Assembly (NCBI RefSeq): GCF_000974985.2
Contig: NZ_LAVA02000089.1
Span: forward strand, 1 to 47,819
Reading direction: 5' to 3'
DNA from: Streptomyces mangrovisoli
GTDB taxonomy: Bacteria; Actinomycetota; Actinomycetes; Streptomycetales; Streptomycetaceae
DNA: 47,819 nucleotides
The position numbers were made by a program, and so were the translations under genes. The notes beneath the pieces are model-generated. The model was not told where the DNA came from. It worked only from the letters and a program-made list of their open reading frames with translations, and did not search any database. Positions 24,465-32,885 of the stretch are shown in pieces; position 1 is the stretch's first letter, and every line of letters begins with the position of its first letter.

Positions 24465-26887
24465 CAGACGGTCAGCGGCGCGGGGCCGTCGTACACGAAC
24501 TCGCCCCGGTCCACCCGCCACAGGTAGCCGCCGGTGCCGTCGATGACCATGGCGCCGTACTGGTCGAAGGCGAACGCCTTCGTGATGCCCGTGTACTTCC
24601 CGCTCTTGACGGCCTGGAGCAGGTTCTGCCGGGTGCGGTTCTTCGACGGCAGTCCGGCCAGCGCCTTGAGGAGCATCGTGGTGACGTCGTAGGCCTCCGC
24701 CGCGTACCGGGGCGGTGCCTGCTTGAACCGTTTGCGGTAGGCGGTGGCGAAGGCCTTTGCCTCGGGCTTGCGGGTCGCGTCGATGACCGGGGCCACCATC
24801 ACCCAGCCCTCGGCGTTTTTTTGAGCCTGCGTCAGGAACCGTTCGTCCAGCAGGGCCGGGCCGGAGATCCGGGCGCCCTTGAAGGCGCGCTCCTTCAGCG
24901 AGGCGGCGACCAGCGCTCCCCGGTCGGGCAGACCGGCGAAGAACACGGAGTCGGCCCCCGCGGAGAGCACCGTGTCCACCACGTTGCCGAAGTCGCTGCG
25001 CATCGCGCTCACCACCTCCGGGACGGACGGATACGGGATGTTGTTCAGGGTGTTGGCGAGGGAGCTGGCCAGCGTCGTGCCGTAGGAGCCGGCCGGCCGG
25101 TCCACGACGATCCCGATCTTGCGTGAACGTGCCTGGCCACGCAGGTAGTTGCTCACGTAGACGGGCAGTACGGCGTCGGGCAGCCGGGCGTTGAGGAACG
25201 AGCGGAACCCCTGGTAGGACAGCGCGGTCGAGCCGGGGGACACGCCGATGACCGGCAGCAGCCCGGCGTCGTACTTCGCGAGCGCCGCCTGCGCGGTCTC
25301 GTCGGTGGTCGGGCCGACCACGCCGAGGACCGCCCGGTCGTCCGTGAGCCGCGCGGCGAGCCGGGCCGAGGCGACCGGATCGCCCCCGTCGTCGACAGAC
25401 GTGACCTTCACGGTGAACGGGGCGTCGCCGCGCGCGTTGAACTCCTCGACGGCGAGCCGCAGTCCGCGCTCCTGGGCGCGGCCCGTCGCGCGCTGCGGGC
25501 CACTGAGGTCGCCGTGGAGCGCCAGGGTGTGCACCGGTCGGCGCGAGGACACGGCGGCGGAGGTCTTGCTGTCCCCCGGGTCGTCGTCACGGGCGGCCGC
25601 CCACCAGGCCCCGCCCCCGCCGGCCGCCACGGCCACGACCCCACCCGCGAGCAGCAGGAAACGCCGTCGGTCGGCCGGGCGGGAGTCCTTCGTCTCCGCC
25701 AGGGTCTCGGGCGTGTCGGACTGCGCCGGGCCGGGAGTGGGCGGCGTGTCGGCCGGTGTGCCGGAGAGCACGTCGGAGGGCGTGACGGACGGGGATCCGG
25801 ACGCCGGGCCGGACAGGGGTCCGGGCGTCGGGTCGGATGTGTGTCCGGGCCCCGGGGCCGATGGGGATCCAAGGGCCGGCTCGGACGGGGACCCGGGCGC
25901 AGGCTCGACCGGTGCCAGCGTGTCCTCGATGTCCGGCAGTGCGAGCGCGGCGGCCGAGCGCTCGGCGATCAGCCGGGCGACCGCTTCGGGCAGCCACCCC
26001 TCCGCCCCCTCGTCCCGGGGCGCGCCCTCCGCGGCCGCTTCCTCCGCACCGGCCCCCTGGGCGGCCCCCTGGGCGGCCCCCTGGGCGGTCAACTCCCTTG
26101 CCAGCGCGCCGACATCCGGCCGCCGGGCGGGATCCTTGTCCAGACAGCGCTCCAGCACGCCGAGCAGCCGGGCCGGAACGCCCTCGAGGTCCGCCGGGTC
26201 GTGGACGGCCCGGAACAGCAGGGCGTCGACCGCTCCGCTGCCGAACGGGGCGCGGCCGGTCGCCGCGAAGGCGAGGACGCAGCCGAGGGAGAACACGTCG
26301 CTCGCCGGTCCGATGCCGTCCCCGCTCCGACCCCCGGCCTGCTCGGGAGAGAGATAGCCGGGCGTGCCGACCACGATCCCCGTCGCCGTGAGCGTCCGGT
26401 CCTCGGGCGCGCGGGCGATGCCGAAGTCGATGAGCCGTGGTCCGTCATGGGCGAGCAGGACATTGCCCGGCTTCAGGTCCCGGTGGACCAGCCCGGCCCG
26501 GTGCACCTCGCCGAGCGCCTCGGCCAGCCGGGCACCGAGCAGCCGCAGACCGCGCTCCGACAGCGGCCCGTAGGCGGTCACGGCCTCGGCCAGCGACGGG
26601 CCGGGCACGAACGCCGTCGCCAGCCACGGCGCCTCGGCGTCCGGGTCCGCGTCGACCAGCGCCACCACCGAAGGGCTGGTGACGCGCCGGGCGACCTCGA
26701 CCTCGCGGCGGAAGCGCTCCTTGAAGCCCGGCTCCTCGGCGTACTCGGCGAGCAGCACCTTCAGCGCCACCAGCGCGCCGCCCGGCGAGCGAGCCAGGTA
26801 CACCACGCCCATGCCTCCGGCGCCGAGCCGCCCGAGCAGGCGATGGTCCGCGATACGCGCGGGATCCGACGAACGCAGCGGCTCCAT
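24464..26887 (-). CDS. Receptor Ser/Thr protein kinase with extracytoplasmic Peripla_BP_6-type ligand-binding domain (second paralog)
   Basis: This 807-aa paralog has the same order of domains. The kinase at about 14-275 has RLGAGGMGVVYLA, Lys43, HRDLKPGN and DFG all intact. The linker is much longer (about 300-405), with AAQG repeats and a Pro/Ser/Gly-rich stretch. DRRRFLLLAGGVVAVAAGGG at about 407-427 is a membrane anchor with a twin-arginine motif. The outside binding domain has LHGDLSGPQRATGRAQERGL, VLGVVGPTTDETAQAALAKY and PPRYAAEAYDVTTML. Both kinases begin MEPLR and are evidently a tandem duplication with divergent ectodomains. Start and stop overlap the neighbouring genes as TGATG. 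Confidence 0.92.
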   Translation of the reverse strand: MEPLRSSDPARIADHRLLGRLGAGGMGVVYLARSPGGALVALKVLLAEYAEEPGFKERFRREVEVARRVTSPSVVALVDADPDAEAPWLATAFVPGPSLAEAVTAYGPLSERGLRLLGARLAEALGEVHRAGLVHRDLKPGNVLLAHDGPRLIDFGIARAPEDRTLTATGIVVGTPGYLSPEQAGGRSGDGIGPASDVFSLGCVLAFAATGRAPFGSGAVDALLFRAVHDPADLEGVPARLLGVLERCLDKDPARRPDVGALARELTAQGAAQGAAQGAGAEEAAAEGAPRDEGAEGWLPEAVARLIAERSAAALALPDIEDTLAPVEPAPGSPSEPALGSPSAPGPGHTSDPTPGPLSGPASGSPSVTPSDVLSGTPADTPPTPGPAQSDTPETLAETKDSRPADRRRFLLLAGGVVAVAAGGGGAWWAAARDDDPGDSKTSAAVSSRRPVHTLALHGDLSGPQRATGRAQERGLRLAVEEFNARGDAPFTVKVTSVDDGGDPVASARLAARLTDDRAVLGVVGPTTDETAQAALAKYDAGLLPVIGVSPGSTALSYQGFRSFLNARLPDAVLPVYVSNYLRGQARSRKIGIVVDRPAGSYGTTLASSLANTLNNIPYPSVPEVVSAMRSDFGNVVDTVLSAGADSVFFAGLPDRGALVAASLKERAFKGARISGPALLDERFLTQAQKNAEGWVMVAPVIDATRKPEAKAFATAYRKRFKQAPPRYAAEAYDVTTMLLKALAGLPSKNRTRQNLLQAVKSGKYTGITKAFAFDQYGAMVIDGTGGYLWRVDRGEFVYDGPAPLTV

Positions 26888-27750
26888 CAGCTGTCTCCTC
26901 CGAGCTCGGACTCCAGGCGGGTGAGCATCGCCGCGTTGGCGTTCGACGCGTACGTGGTCAACTCGCTGTCCGAGTAGCCCTTCGCGCCCTTGACCGACAC
27001 CGACAGGGTGACCGTGCCGAGCCGGGTGACGTACCAGCCGTAGGTCTGCCGGCTCTTCCCGGTGAGGTACTTGCCTATTTCCACGACCTGGTCGTCGGAG
27101 TAGGTGTTGTTGCCCTGGCCGTAGGGGGTGGCGGTCGAGATGAGCTGGGAGATCCACTCGTCGGTGCGGACCTCCTGCTGCCGGCAGCGCAGCGGCTCCT
27201 CCAGGGTGGTGGCCAGTTGCTGGTCGGCGTCGCGCACGGTGGTGTGCACGGTGACCGCCGCGCTCACCTTCACCACGCCCTTGCCGTCGGCGGCGGGGAT
27301 CTCGCTGTAGCGGGACAGGGACGCCAGGACACCCTTGGGCAGCTCGTGGCGCTCCCACCGGCACTGCGTGTCCAGCACGGCGACGGTGCGGGGAGTGCTC
27401 ACGGCGGGCCCCTGCGCCTGGAAGTCCGCGCCCCATCCCTGCGGCTTCAACGCCACCGCCGCGGCCAGCGTCTCCGCCCTGCTCCTGGTCTTCGGCACCT
27501 TGGCCGGATCCGCCCGGAACGGTGACGGGGACGGCGTGCCGCCCGCGGAGGAGGACCCGGACCCGTCCGCCGACGGCGAGCCGGACGAGGTCGCGGCGGC
27601 CGATGTCGACGCGCCCGCGGAGCCCTTCCCGTCCGCCTCGCCGTGGTCCGCGCCACTGCAGCCGCCCAGCACCAGGGCCGACGCGGCGACCGACGCCGCG
27701 ACCCGCTTCCAGGGCCAAGTCCCTCTGTGCACGCCGCTGTTGTCGTCCAA
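26887..27750 (-). CDS. Lipoprotein, first gene of the receptor-kinase operon
   Basis: This 287-aa protein has a signal peptide (WKRVAASVAASALVLGGC) with lipobox LGGC, then a Ser/Gly/Ala-rich spacer. The domain of about 190 residues contains AAAVALKPQGWGADFQAQGP, RTVAVLDTQCRWERHELPKG, RTDEWISQLISTATPYGQGN and WYVTRLGTVTLSVSVKGAKG. No family was recognised. A TTG start at 27750 is chosen because GAGGGGG lies about ten bases upstream on the minus strand; a GTG at 27732 is the alternative. Its stop overlaps the start of the second kinase gene (TGATG), so lipoprotein and kinases are probably made together. It may present ligand to, or sense the same stress as, the receptors. Confidence 0.8.
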   Translation of the reverse strand: MDDNSGVHRGTWPWKRVAASVAASALVLGGCSGADHGEADGKGSAGASTSAAATSSGSPSADGSGSSSAGGTPSPSPFRADPAKVPKTRSRAETLAAAVALKPQGWGADFQAQGPAVSTPRTVAVLDTQCRWERHELPKGVLASLSRYSEIPAADGKGVVKVSAAVTVHTTVRDADQQLATTLEEPLRCRQQEVRTDEWISQLISTATPYGQGNNTYSDDQVVEIGKYLTGKSRQTYGWYVTRLGTVTLSVSVKGAKGYSDSELTTYASNANAAMLTRLESELGGDS

Positions 27751-28107
27751 AATTCCCGTTCCCCCTCGGTCGCGAGCCCCCGCTCGCAGTCGATGATCGT
27801 AGTGACCGACGCGAGGCGGGGGTGTTCGGTTGCACGAACAAGGGGGTGGGATACGCCACGCGCGCGTCGCCACGGGCGGCCCGCGCATGCCGAAGTGGCC
27901 CAAGGTTTCGCCGTAGGAATGGACCATACTCCTGGGCTGCTCCGCTTCTAAGGTCGAAGACATGACGACGGGCGCGCACAGCAGTCGCACCGGCGCTGTC
28001 CTGGTCGGCCGACCGTGTGCTGTCAGCCGCGCTCAGGGATGTCGAACGGGCTTTCCGTCCCGGCGGCATTTCCACTGGAGAGACACATGACCAAGGAGGC
28101 ATTTCCC
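27751..28107. other. Divergent intergenic region upstream of the quinone oxidoreductase
   Basis: This 357-base region has no firmly supported gene. A 42-codon frame at 27962-28090 ends in an ATGA overlap with an alternative start of the downstream gene but is Arg/Cys-rich and of uncertain meaning. AAGGAGG at 28093-28099 is the downstream ribosome binding site. No palindromic operator stands out. Confidence 0.4.
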
Positions 28108-29025
28108 ATGAAAGCCATCGTGGTGAGCGACCAGGCCGCGGGAACGGCCGGGATGACGCTGACGGAGCGCCCCGAGCCGCTCGCGTCGATCAACGACGTC
28201 ATCGTTCAGATCCACGCGTCGGGCTTCGTCCCGACCGAGATGGAGTGGCCGTCGACCTGGACCGATCGCGCCGGCCGCGACAAGACGCCGTCGATCCCCG
28301 GCCACGAGCTGGCCGGAGTGGTCAGCGCCCTCGGCTACGGCACGACGGGGCTGTCGGTCGGGCAGCGGGTGTTCGGCCTCGCGGACTGGCACCGGGACGG
28401 CACCCTGGCGGAGTACGTGGCGATCGAGGCACGCAACCTCGCGCCGCTCCCCGGCGACGTCGACTTCACGGTGGGCGCGTCCCTGCCGATCTCGGGTCTG
28501 ACCGCGTGGCAGGGGCTGTTCCAGCATGGCCGTCTCCAGTCCGGCCAGACCGTCCTCGCCCACGGCGCCGCCGGGGCGGTCGGGACCATGGTGACCCAGC
28601 TCGCGCGCGAGGCCGGCGCCTACGTCATCGGCACCGGACGCGCTGGCGACCGCGAGAAGGCACTCGACTTCGGCGCGCACGAGTTCGTCGACCTCGAGAG
28701 GGACGCCCTGGAAGACGTCGGCGACGTCGATCTGGTCTTCGACGTCATCGGTGGCGACGTCCAGAAGCGGTCCGCCGCCCTGGTCAGGGCCGGAGGAACG
28801 CTGGTGTCGATCGTCGGCCCGGTCGAGGCGCGACCCGCCGAGGGCCTGGCGATCGACTTCGTCGTCGAGGCCGATCGCGCCGAACTGGGTGAGATCGTGC
28901 GGCGGGCCCGGGACGGGCGGCTGCGGACGAACATCGGCGACGTCGCGACCCTCGACGATGCCGTCGCGGCCCTCAACCCGACCGAGCGACGCAAGGGCAA
29001 GACGATCATCCGCGTGCGTCCCTGA
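28108..29025 (+). CDS. NADP-dependent quinone oxidoreductase (zinc-less MDR family)
   Basis: This 305-aa medium-chain reductase has the GroES-like N-terminal domain (MKAIVVSDQAAGTAGMTLTE, IPGHELAGVVSALGYGTTGL) and a Rossmann domain with HGAAGAVGTMVTQLAREAGA near 155-175. The C-terminus contains FDVIGGDVQKRSAALVRAGG. Catalytic-zinc cysteines are absent, as in quinone reductases. The ATG at 28108 is chosen because AAGGAGG lies eight bases upstream; an ATG at 28087 would add seven residues with a weaker site. These enzymes reduce quinones or alkenals with NADPH. It lies alone between the kinase operon and an S1-like gene. Confidence 0.9.
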   Translation: MKAIVVSDQAAGTAGMTLTERPEPLASINDVIVQIHASGFVPTEMEWPSTWTDRAGRDKTPSIPGHELAGVVSALGYGTTGLSVGQRVFGLADWHRDGTLAEYVAIEARNLAPLPGDVDFTVGASLPISGLTAWQGLFQHGRLQSGQTVLAHGAAGAVGTMVTQLAREAGAYVIGTGRAGDREKALDFGAHEFVDLERDALEDVGDVDLVFDVIGGDVQKRSAALVRAGGTLVSIVGPVEARPAEGLAIDFVVEADRAELGEIVRRARDGRLRTNIGDVATLDDAVAALNPTERRKGKTIIRVRP

Positions 29026-29063
29026 GCGCTCGGGAACCGTGACCGGTCCTGGCCGCTGGCGCC

Positions 29064-29086
29064 GGCACCGGTGCCCGGCCGGTGCC
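29064..29086 (+). terminator. Weak terminator-like hairpin after the oxidoreductase gene
   Basis: GGCACCGG (29064-29071) pairs with CCGGTGCC (29079-29086) around a seven-base loop, 39 bases after the stop. The surrounding sequence is very GC-rich and other pairings are possible, so this is a weak call. Confidence 0.3.
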
Positions 29087-29281
29087 CGCCCCCGGGTGAC
29101 GGGTGCGGCCCGCCCCGCCCTGCCGCCCGCCTGCGGAAGGGCTCGCGTGGAGGACGCTCCGCCTTGCCGCCGACGGCGCCCCCGAGTGTCATCGCTCCCG
29201 CAGCGCGGCCGACTGAACCCTGCCGATCGGCCCTCCCGTTGGTGGTGCCGTTGATCCGGGCGAGGCTGCGATGATGCCTTC

Positions 29282-29695
29282 GTGGTGACAGATGCCGAGT
29301 GGACGCGGATCCGGCGGGGGCTGCGCTACGGCCAGGTTTTCGAGGGCACGGTCGTGAAAGTTCCCCGACCCGGTGCGGTCGGGATCTTCGTGGACATCGG
29401 TCTGGGCGTCGGAGGCTTCGTCGACGTCCTGCTGCTCCCGGAACGAAGCGATGCCTGGCCGACGGAGGGCACGGTCGCGGACTTCGAGATCTGGTGGGCG
29501 GACAGCCGCCGGCAGATCCGGCTGAAGCCGACGGACCCTCGCCATCTGCGAAGCGACTTCACCGACTTCGTCGAGCGCATCCGTCCGAACTGGTCGTCCG
29601 AGGTGGGTCGGTCGGTTCCTGATCCGGAGCCCCTGACCTCCGACGAGATGCGGTCCGCGCTGCGGCCCGACGGTCCGCCGACCGGCTTTGCGTGA
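29282..29695 (+). CDS. S1-like RNA-binding domain protein
   Basis: This 137-aa protein carries one S1-type OB-fold in its first 80 residues. The signature strands are GQVFEGTVVKVPRPGAVGIF, VDIGLGVGGFVDVLLLPE and GTVADFEIWW. The rest is a charged, Pro-rich tail. Single-S1 proteins can bind RNA, but stand-alone copies in actinomycetes often have no known function. GTG codons at 29282 and 29285 both fit the start. No partner gene is evident, and a strong terminator follows. Confidence 0.75.
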   Translation: MVTDAEWTRIRRGLRYGQVFEGTVVKVPRPGAVGIFVDIGLGVGGFVDVLLLPERSDAWPTEGTVADFEIWWADSRRQIRLKPTDPRHLRSDFTDFVERIRPNWSSEVGRSVPDPEPLTSDEMRSALRPDGPPTGFA

Positions 29696-29739
29696 GAGTC
29701 GCCGCGGGTGGGGCGGTTGCAGGGGCGCGAACCGGGGGT

Positions 29740-29765
29740 GGGGGCCCGGCCTGTGCCGGGCCCCC
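29740..29765. terminator. Bidirectional terminator between convergent genes
   Basis: GGGGGCCCGGC (29740-29750), loop CTGT, GCCGGGCCCCC (29755-29765) is a perfect 11-bp stem followed by GTTTTC. It lies between the S1-like stop and the stop of the convergent gene at 29774, so it can end both. Confidence 0.85.
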
Positions 29766-29773
29766 GTTTTCGG

Positions 29774-30082
29774 CTACGGCAGCAGCCGGGCCCTCGCGGC
29801 CAGTGCCCTCGTCAGTACCTTCTCCCGGTACGGGTTCGCCGGGCTGAGCGCTGTGGCCACCTCCACGGCCTCGTCGAGCAGGGCCAGTTGACGTTCGGGC
29901 AACTCCCGCACCAGGGACGAGCCGCTCTCCTCCACCAGGACGTACGCCAGCTTCGATCCGTACACCTCAGGGTCGACCTGGGTCAGCAGACGGTAGATCC
30001 ACAGCCCTTCGACGCCCCGCACCACCCGCCTGTTGGCGCTGAGCAGCCTGACCTTCGCCAGCACGACCATGTCCCGGTCCAT
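29774..30082 (-). CDS. Hypothetical helical protein (102 aa)
   Basis: This 102-aa protein has an all-helical look with leucine-rich segments: VVLAKVRLLSANRRVVRGVE, GLWIYRLLTQVDPEVYGSKL, LPERQLALLDEAVEVATALS and KVLTRALAARARLLP. There is no signal peptide or membrane span. The ATG at 30080-30082 is used. Codon use and length suit a real gene, and the bidirectional terminator immediately after its stop supports transcription. No family was recognised. Confidence 0.7.
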   Translation of the reverse strand: MDRDMVVLAKVRLLSANRRVVRGVEGLWIYRLLTQVDPEVYGSKLAYVLVEESGSSLVRELPERQLALLDEAVEVATALSPANPYREKVLTRALAARARLLP

Positions 30083-30443
30083 CGATCCCCTTCGTCTCCG
30101 CCCCTCCCCGGCCCGTGCATGTCACACGGTGAGACAGCACGGCGAACGCCCCGGCAGCCGATGACGGATGCCGGCACGGTGGCCGGAGAGTGGATGACGA
30201 CGAGTCTGCGGGCACGGCACCACCCGCAACAAGGCCGCACGGGCGTGCGCTTGGTCCTACCGAAAGCTTGCTTGACCAGGCATGATGGACCTGACACTCA
30301 CTCACGTGCCGGCCGGGCCAGGCGGTGCGGCGGGCTGGTCCGGCCGTAGGTCTTGAAATCGGCCTACAGGGTTCGAGTTCGGCCTACGGGATTCGACTTC
30401 GGCCCACAGGGCGTGAGTTCGGCCCACAGGTCATGACCTCGGT
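30083..30443. other. Intergenic region containing 20-nt repeats
   Basis: This 361-base stretch lies between the hypothetical gene's start and the ABC permease stop (both minus strand). The first 250 bases hold no gene or clear element; the last 100 hold the repeat array described separately. The array would lie in the 3' untranslated end of the ABC operon. Confidence 0.5.
30351..30430. repeat. Four tandem 20-nt direct repeats
   Basis: Units at 30351-30370, 30371-30390, 30391-30410 and 30411-30430 each end in a GGCC(T/C)ACAGG-type core, with looser first halves near NNTTGAGTTC. A partial copy (CGGCCGTAGG) precedes at 30341 and a decayed one follows at 30431. The period is exactly 20, close to two helical turns. 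The array begins about 14 bases beyond the ABC permease stop. Confidence 0.85.
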
Positions 30444-31385
30444 TCAGGGAAGCCTGCGTCGTAGTGCCCAGAACGCGGCCGCCACCGCGGCGGCCGCCAG
30501 CGCCAGGACGACGCCGGTCTCGACCAGTTGGATCGGCCAGTAGTGCGCGGTCGGGTGGATCTTCGCGTAGAAGTCGACGGCGTTGTGGTCCGACAGGCAT
30601 GTGTTGAGGTCGCCGGGGACGGCCTGGTCGGAGCAGTCGAGACCGCTGACATGCTTCCCGGATCTCGTGATCATCCCGAGGTCGAGTTGGTAGACATGGT
30701 TGAGTGCCGCGCCCCACGGGCCCCGCACCTCGCTCGCCGGCCAGAGGTGAGGCCGCACTGCCGCGCCGAGGGTGTACGCCAGCGCGGTGCCGGCCAGGGC
30801 CAGGACGACCGCGGGAAGGGTACGGCGCGTCAGCGTCGCGGCCAGCGCTCCGAGCACGATGGCGAGGAGCGCGTACGCCAGGCCCACCGTTCCGGCGGCA
30901 TTGAAGTAGGTGCCGCTCCACCGGTTGACCCCGTTGTCGGGGCCGGACGTCCATGCCCACCGGAACATCAGGGTCAGCGCCGCCGTGCCGCCGAGGAGCG
31001 CCACCGCCGGGACGGCCAGTTTGGCGGCGAGCCAGCGGGCCGGGGACACGGACTGGGTCCACGCCAGGACGGAGGTGCCGTGCTGCAGTTCGCGGCCGAT
31101 CAGCGCGGCGCCGGCGCAGGCGGCGCCGAACGGGATCCAGGCGAGGAGCTGGGCGAAGTCGAGTTCGTCGCCCGCGTAGCGCAGTCCTGCGGAGCATTGC
31201 GGCGTCCCGGTTCCGCCCACCGCGCAGTGCCCGCTGTACGCGGCCGCGTCCTGTCCGAGTTGATGGAGCCAGAGCAGGCCGCCCGAACCGGCGACGACCA
31301 ACGCGGCCCAGATCCACAGCGGCAGTCGGTGCAACCGCAGCACCGTCCAGGTCAGGCCGCGGGGCTGGAAGGGGAGAGTGGTCAC
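30444..31385 (-). CDS. ABC transporter permease
   Basis: This 313-aa membrane protein has six predicted membrane segments, including LPLWIWAALVVAGSGGLLWL, FGAACAGAALIGRELQ, AYALLAIVLGALAATLTRRT and VVLALAAAAVAAAFWALRRR. An extracytoplasmic loop contains two cysteines (SGLDCSDQAVPGDLNTC). It is the type of permease found with the GntR/YtrA-linked ABC exporters. GTG is the start, and GTGA overlaps the stop of the ATPase gene, so it is the third gene of a GntR-ATPase-permease operon. The substrate is unknown; related systems respond to cell-wall antibiotics. The repeat array follows its stop. Confidence 0.9.
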   Translation of the reverse strand: MTTLPFQPRGLTWTVLRLHRLPLWIWAALVVAGSGGLLWLHQLGQDAAAYSGHCAVGGTGTPQCSAGLRYAGDELDFAQLLAWIPFGAACAGAALIGRELQHGTSVLAWTQSVSPARWLAAKLAVPAVALLGGTAALTLMFRWAWTSGPDNGVNRWSGTYFNAAGTVGLAYALLAIVLGALAATLTRRTLPAVVLALAGTALAYTLGAAVRPHLWPASEVRGPWGAALNHVYQLDLGMITRSGKHVSGLDCSDQAVPGDLNTCLSDHNAVDFYAKIHPTAHYWPIQLVETGVVLALAAAAVAAAFWALRRRLP

Positions 31386-32290
31386 GCGGCGGCCTCCTGG
31401 CTCGGTGCGGGCGAGGCGCTCCCGGTGAACAGGGCGGGAGCGCCGGGATTGCGCAGATGGGCCAGGATCAGCTCCTCCATGGAGGGCCGCTCGACCAGTC
31501 GCGAGACCTCGTCGAGCGGACCCTGCACACGCACCAGCGCGGTGTGGCCGCGGCCGGTCGCGCGCGACTCCACGACGGTGTGCGGCGCGAAGTCGGGCGA
31601 CGTGCCGGTGAGTCGGGCATGCGCGGTCAACAGGTCCTCGCTCTCCCCGGCGAGCTTGATCTGCCCCTCTTCGAGCAGCAGCAGGTAGTCGCAGACGTCG
31701 GCCAGTTCGCCCAGGACATGGGAGGCGATGACCACGGTGGTGTCGCGCTCGACGACCACGGCCAGAAGCGCGCACATCAGCTCGTGGCGCGCGACCGGAT
31801 CCAGGTCCGCCATCGGCTCGTCCAGCAGCAGCAGTTCGGCGCGTTTGCCCAGCGCCAGCGCGAGGGCGACCCGGGTGCGCTGACCGCCGGAGAGGCTGCG
31901 GACCGTGGCCTTCGGGTCAAGGCCGGCGCCGTACGCGACACGTTCCGCGGACTCCCGGTCCCAGCACCCCCGGTTGAGCTCGGCGCCCAGCCGAAGGGTG
32001 GCCGCGACAGTGAGCTGCGGATACAGGGGACGGTTCTGCGCCACGTAGCCGATCCGCGGCCGCGCCTCGGCCGGGCCGGCCCCGAGCACCCGCAGCGTGC
32101 CCCCTGTCGGGCGGAGCACGCCCGCCGCCAGGGCGAGCAGCGTGGACTTGCCCGCGCCGTTCGGGCCGACCAGTGCGCATATCCGGCCGGTGGGCAGCCG
32201 GAAGGAACAGTCCCGCAGGACCGGACGGCGGCGACGGCCGTAGCCCATGACGAGCCCTCGCGCCTCGAGCGCGGCGGGTTCCCTGCTCAT
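31382..32290 (-). CDS. ABC transporter ATP-binding protein
   Basis: This 302-aa ATPase powers the adjacent permease. It shows Walker A GPNGAGKST near residue 42, a Q-loop (VAQNRP), the ABC signature LSGGQ, Walker B LLLLDEP with D-loop, and the switch histidine in IASHVLGE. The 80-residue C-terminal extension includes FAPHTVVESRATGRG. It follows the GntR gene with a four-base overlap on the same strand and precedes the permease with a GTGA overlap. Full motifs suggest an active transporter. Confidence 0.95.
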   Translation of the reverse strand: MSREPAALEARGLVMGYGRRRRPVLRDCSFRLPTGRICALVGPNGAGKSTLLALAAGVLRPTGGTLRVLGAGPAEARPRIGYVAQNRPLYPQLTVAATLRLGAELNRGCWDRESAERVAYGAGLDPKATVRSLSGGQRTRVALALALGKRAELLLLDEPMADLDPVARHELMCALLAVVVERDTTVVIASHVLGELADVCDYLLLLEEGQIKLAGESEDLLTAHARLTGTSPDFAPHTVVESRATGRGHTALVRVQGPLDEVSRLVERPSMEELILAHLRNPGAPALFTGSASPAPSQEAAA

Positions 32291-32673
32291 TGCTCTCCCT
32301 CGGTGAACTCGTGCTCCAGAACGGAGCTGAACAGTGCGGCGACGTCCTCGCGGGCGAGTCCGCCCGTGCGGGCGCGCTTCATCCAGTCGGCCAGCTCGTC
32401 GGCGAGCGGCGACTGGGCCGCGGCCGCCCCCAGCGACTTCGTCACGAACGTGCCGAGGCCGCGTCGTGCCTGCACCAGGCCCTCGCGCTCCAGCTCGCGA
32501 TAGGCCTTCAGCACGGTGTTCGGGTTGACGGCGGTGGCCTCGACGACCTCGCGGGCCGTCGGCAACCGGTCACCCGGTTCGAGCAGGCCCAGCCGCAGGG
32601 CGTGCTTCGTCTGCTGGACGATCTGCAGGTAGGTGGCTACGCCGGTACCCCGGTCGATCCGGTATTCGATCAC
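32287..32673 (-). CDS. GntR-family (YtrA subfamily) transcriptional regulator
   Basis: This 128-aa protein is short for a GntR regulator, as in the YtrA subfamily. It has the winged helix-turn-helix (GVATYLQIVQQTKHALRLGL, ATAVNPNTVLKAYRELEREG) and a C-terminal helical tail of about 50 residues instead of a large ligand domain. The GTG at 32673 is chosen because homology starts at VIEYRIDRG; the longer frame runs through its operator. It heads the ABC operon and probably represses it through the dyad at 32685. Confidence 0.9.
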   Translation of the reverse strand: MIEYRIDRGTGVATYLQIVQQTKHALRLGLLEPGDRLPTAREVVEATAVNPNTVLKAYRELEREGLVQARRGLGTFVTKSLGAAAAQSPLADELADWMKRARTGGLAREDVAALFSSVLEHEFTEGEQ

Positions 32674-32684
32674 TGCAACCACCC

Positions 32685-32706
32685 TTTCACTAATCAAGTA
32701 GTGAAA
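32685..32706. promoter_or_regulatory. Candidate GntR operator (inverted repeat)
   Basis: TTTCACTA (32685-32692), six-base spacer, TAGTGAAA (32699-32706) is a perfect 8-bp dyad just 11 bases upstream of the GntR GTG. It is A+T-rich against the GC-rich background, as expected of a regulator site overlapping a promoter. Confidence 0.75.
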
Positions 32707-32885
32707 TGATGGTGAGGTGACGGGGTTCATGTCAAGCGGAGACGGTCAATTGCCCGCCGTGGGACCAGTGGTGGAGGTCTCTCGCGGCTCCTCGGCGCTT
32801 CTCGCGACCCGTGCCGCTCCGGCGCGGGCGGGGAGGGGGCCGACCCGCCGCGCGACGGTGCGCCCCGGTGCGGGATACTGTCCTG

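Noticed and set aside
26040..26100. 12-nt repeat GGCCCCCTGGGC in the kinase gene
   Set aside because: It lies in frame within the cytoplasmic linker (AAQG repeats) of the second kinase and needs no separate explanation.
27962..28090. A 42-codon frame upstream of the quinone oxidoreductase, ending in an ATGA overlap with an alternative start
   Set aside because: Its composition is Arg/Cys-rich and unlike a protein domain, and the downstream gene has a better start at 28108 with its own AAGGAGG, so coupling is not needed.
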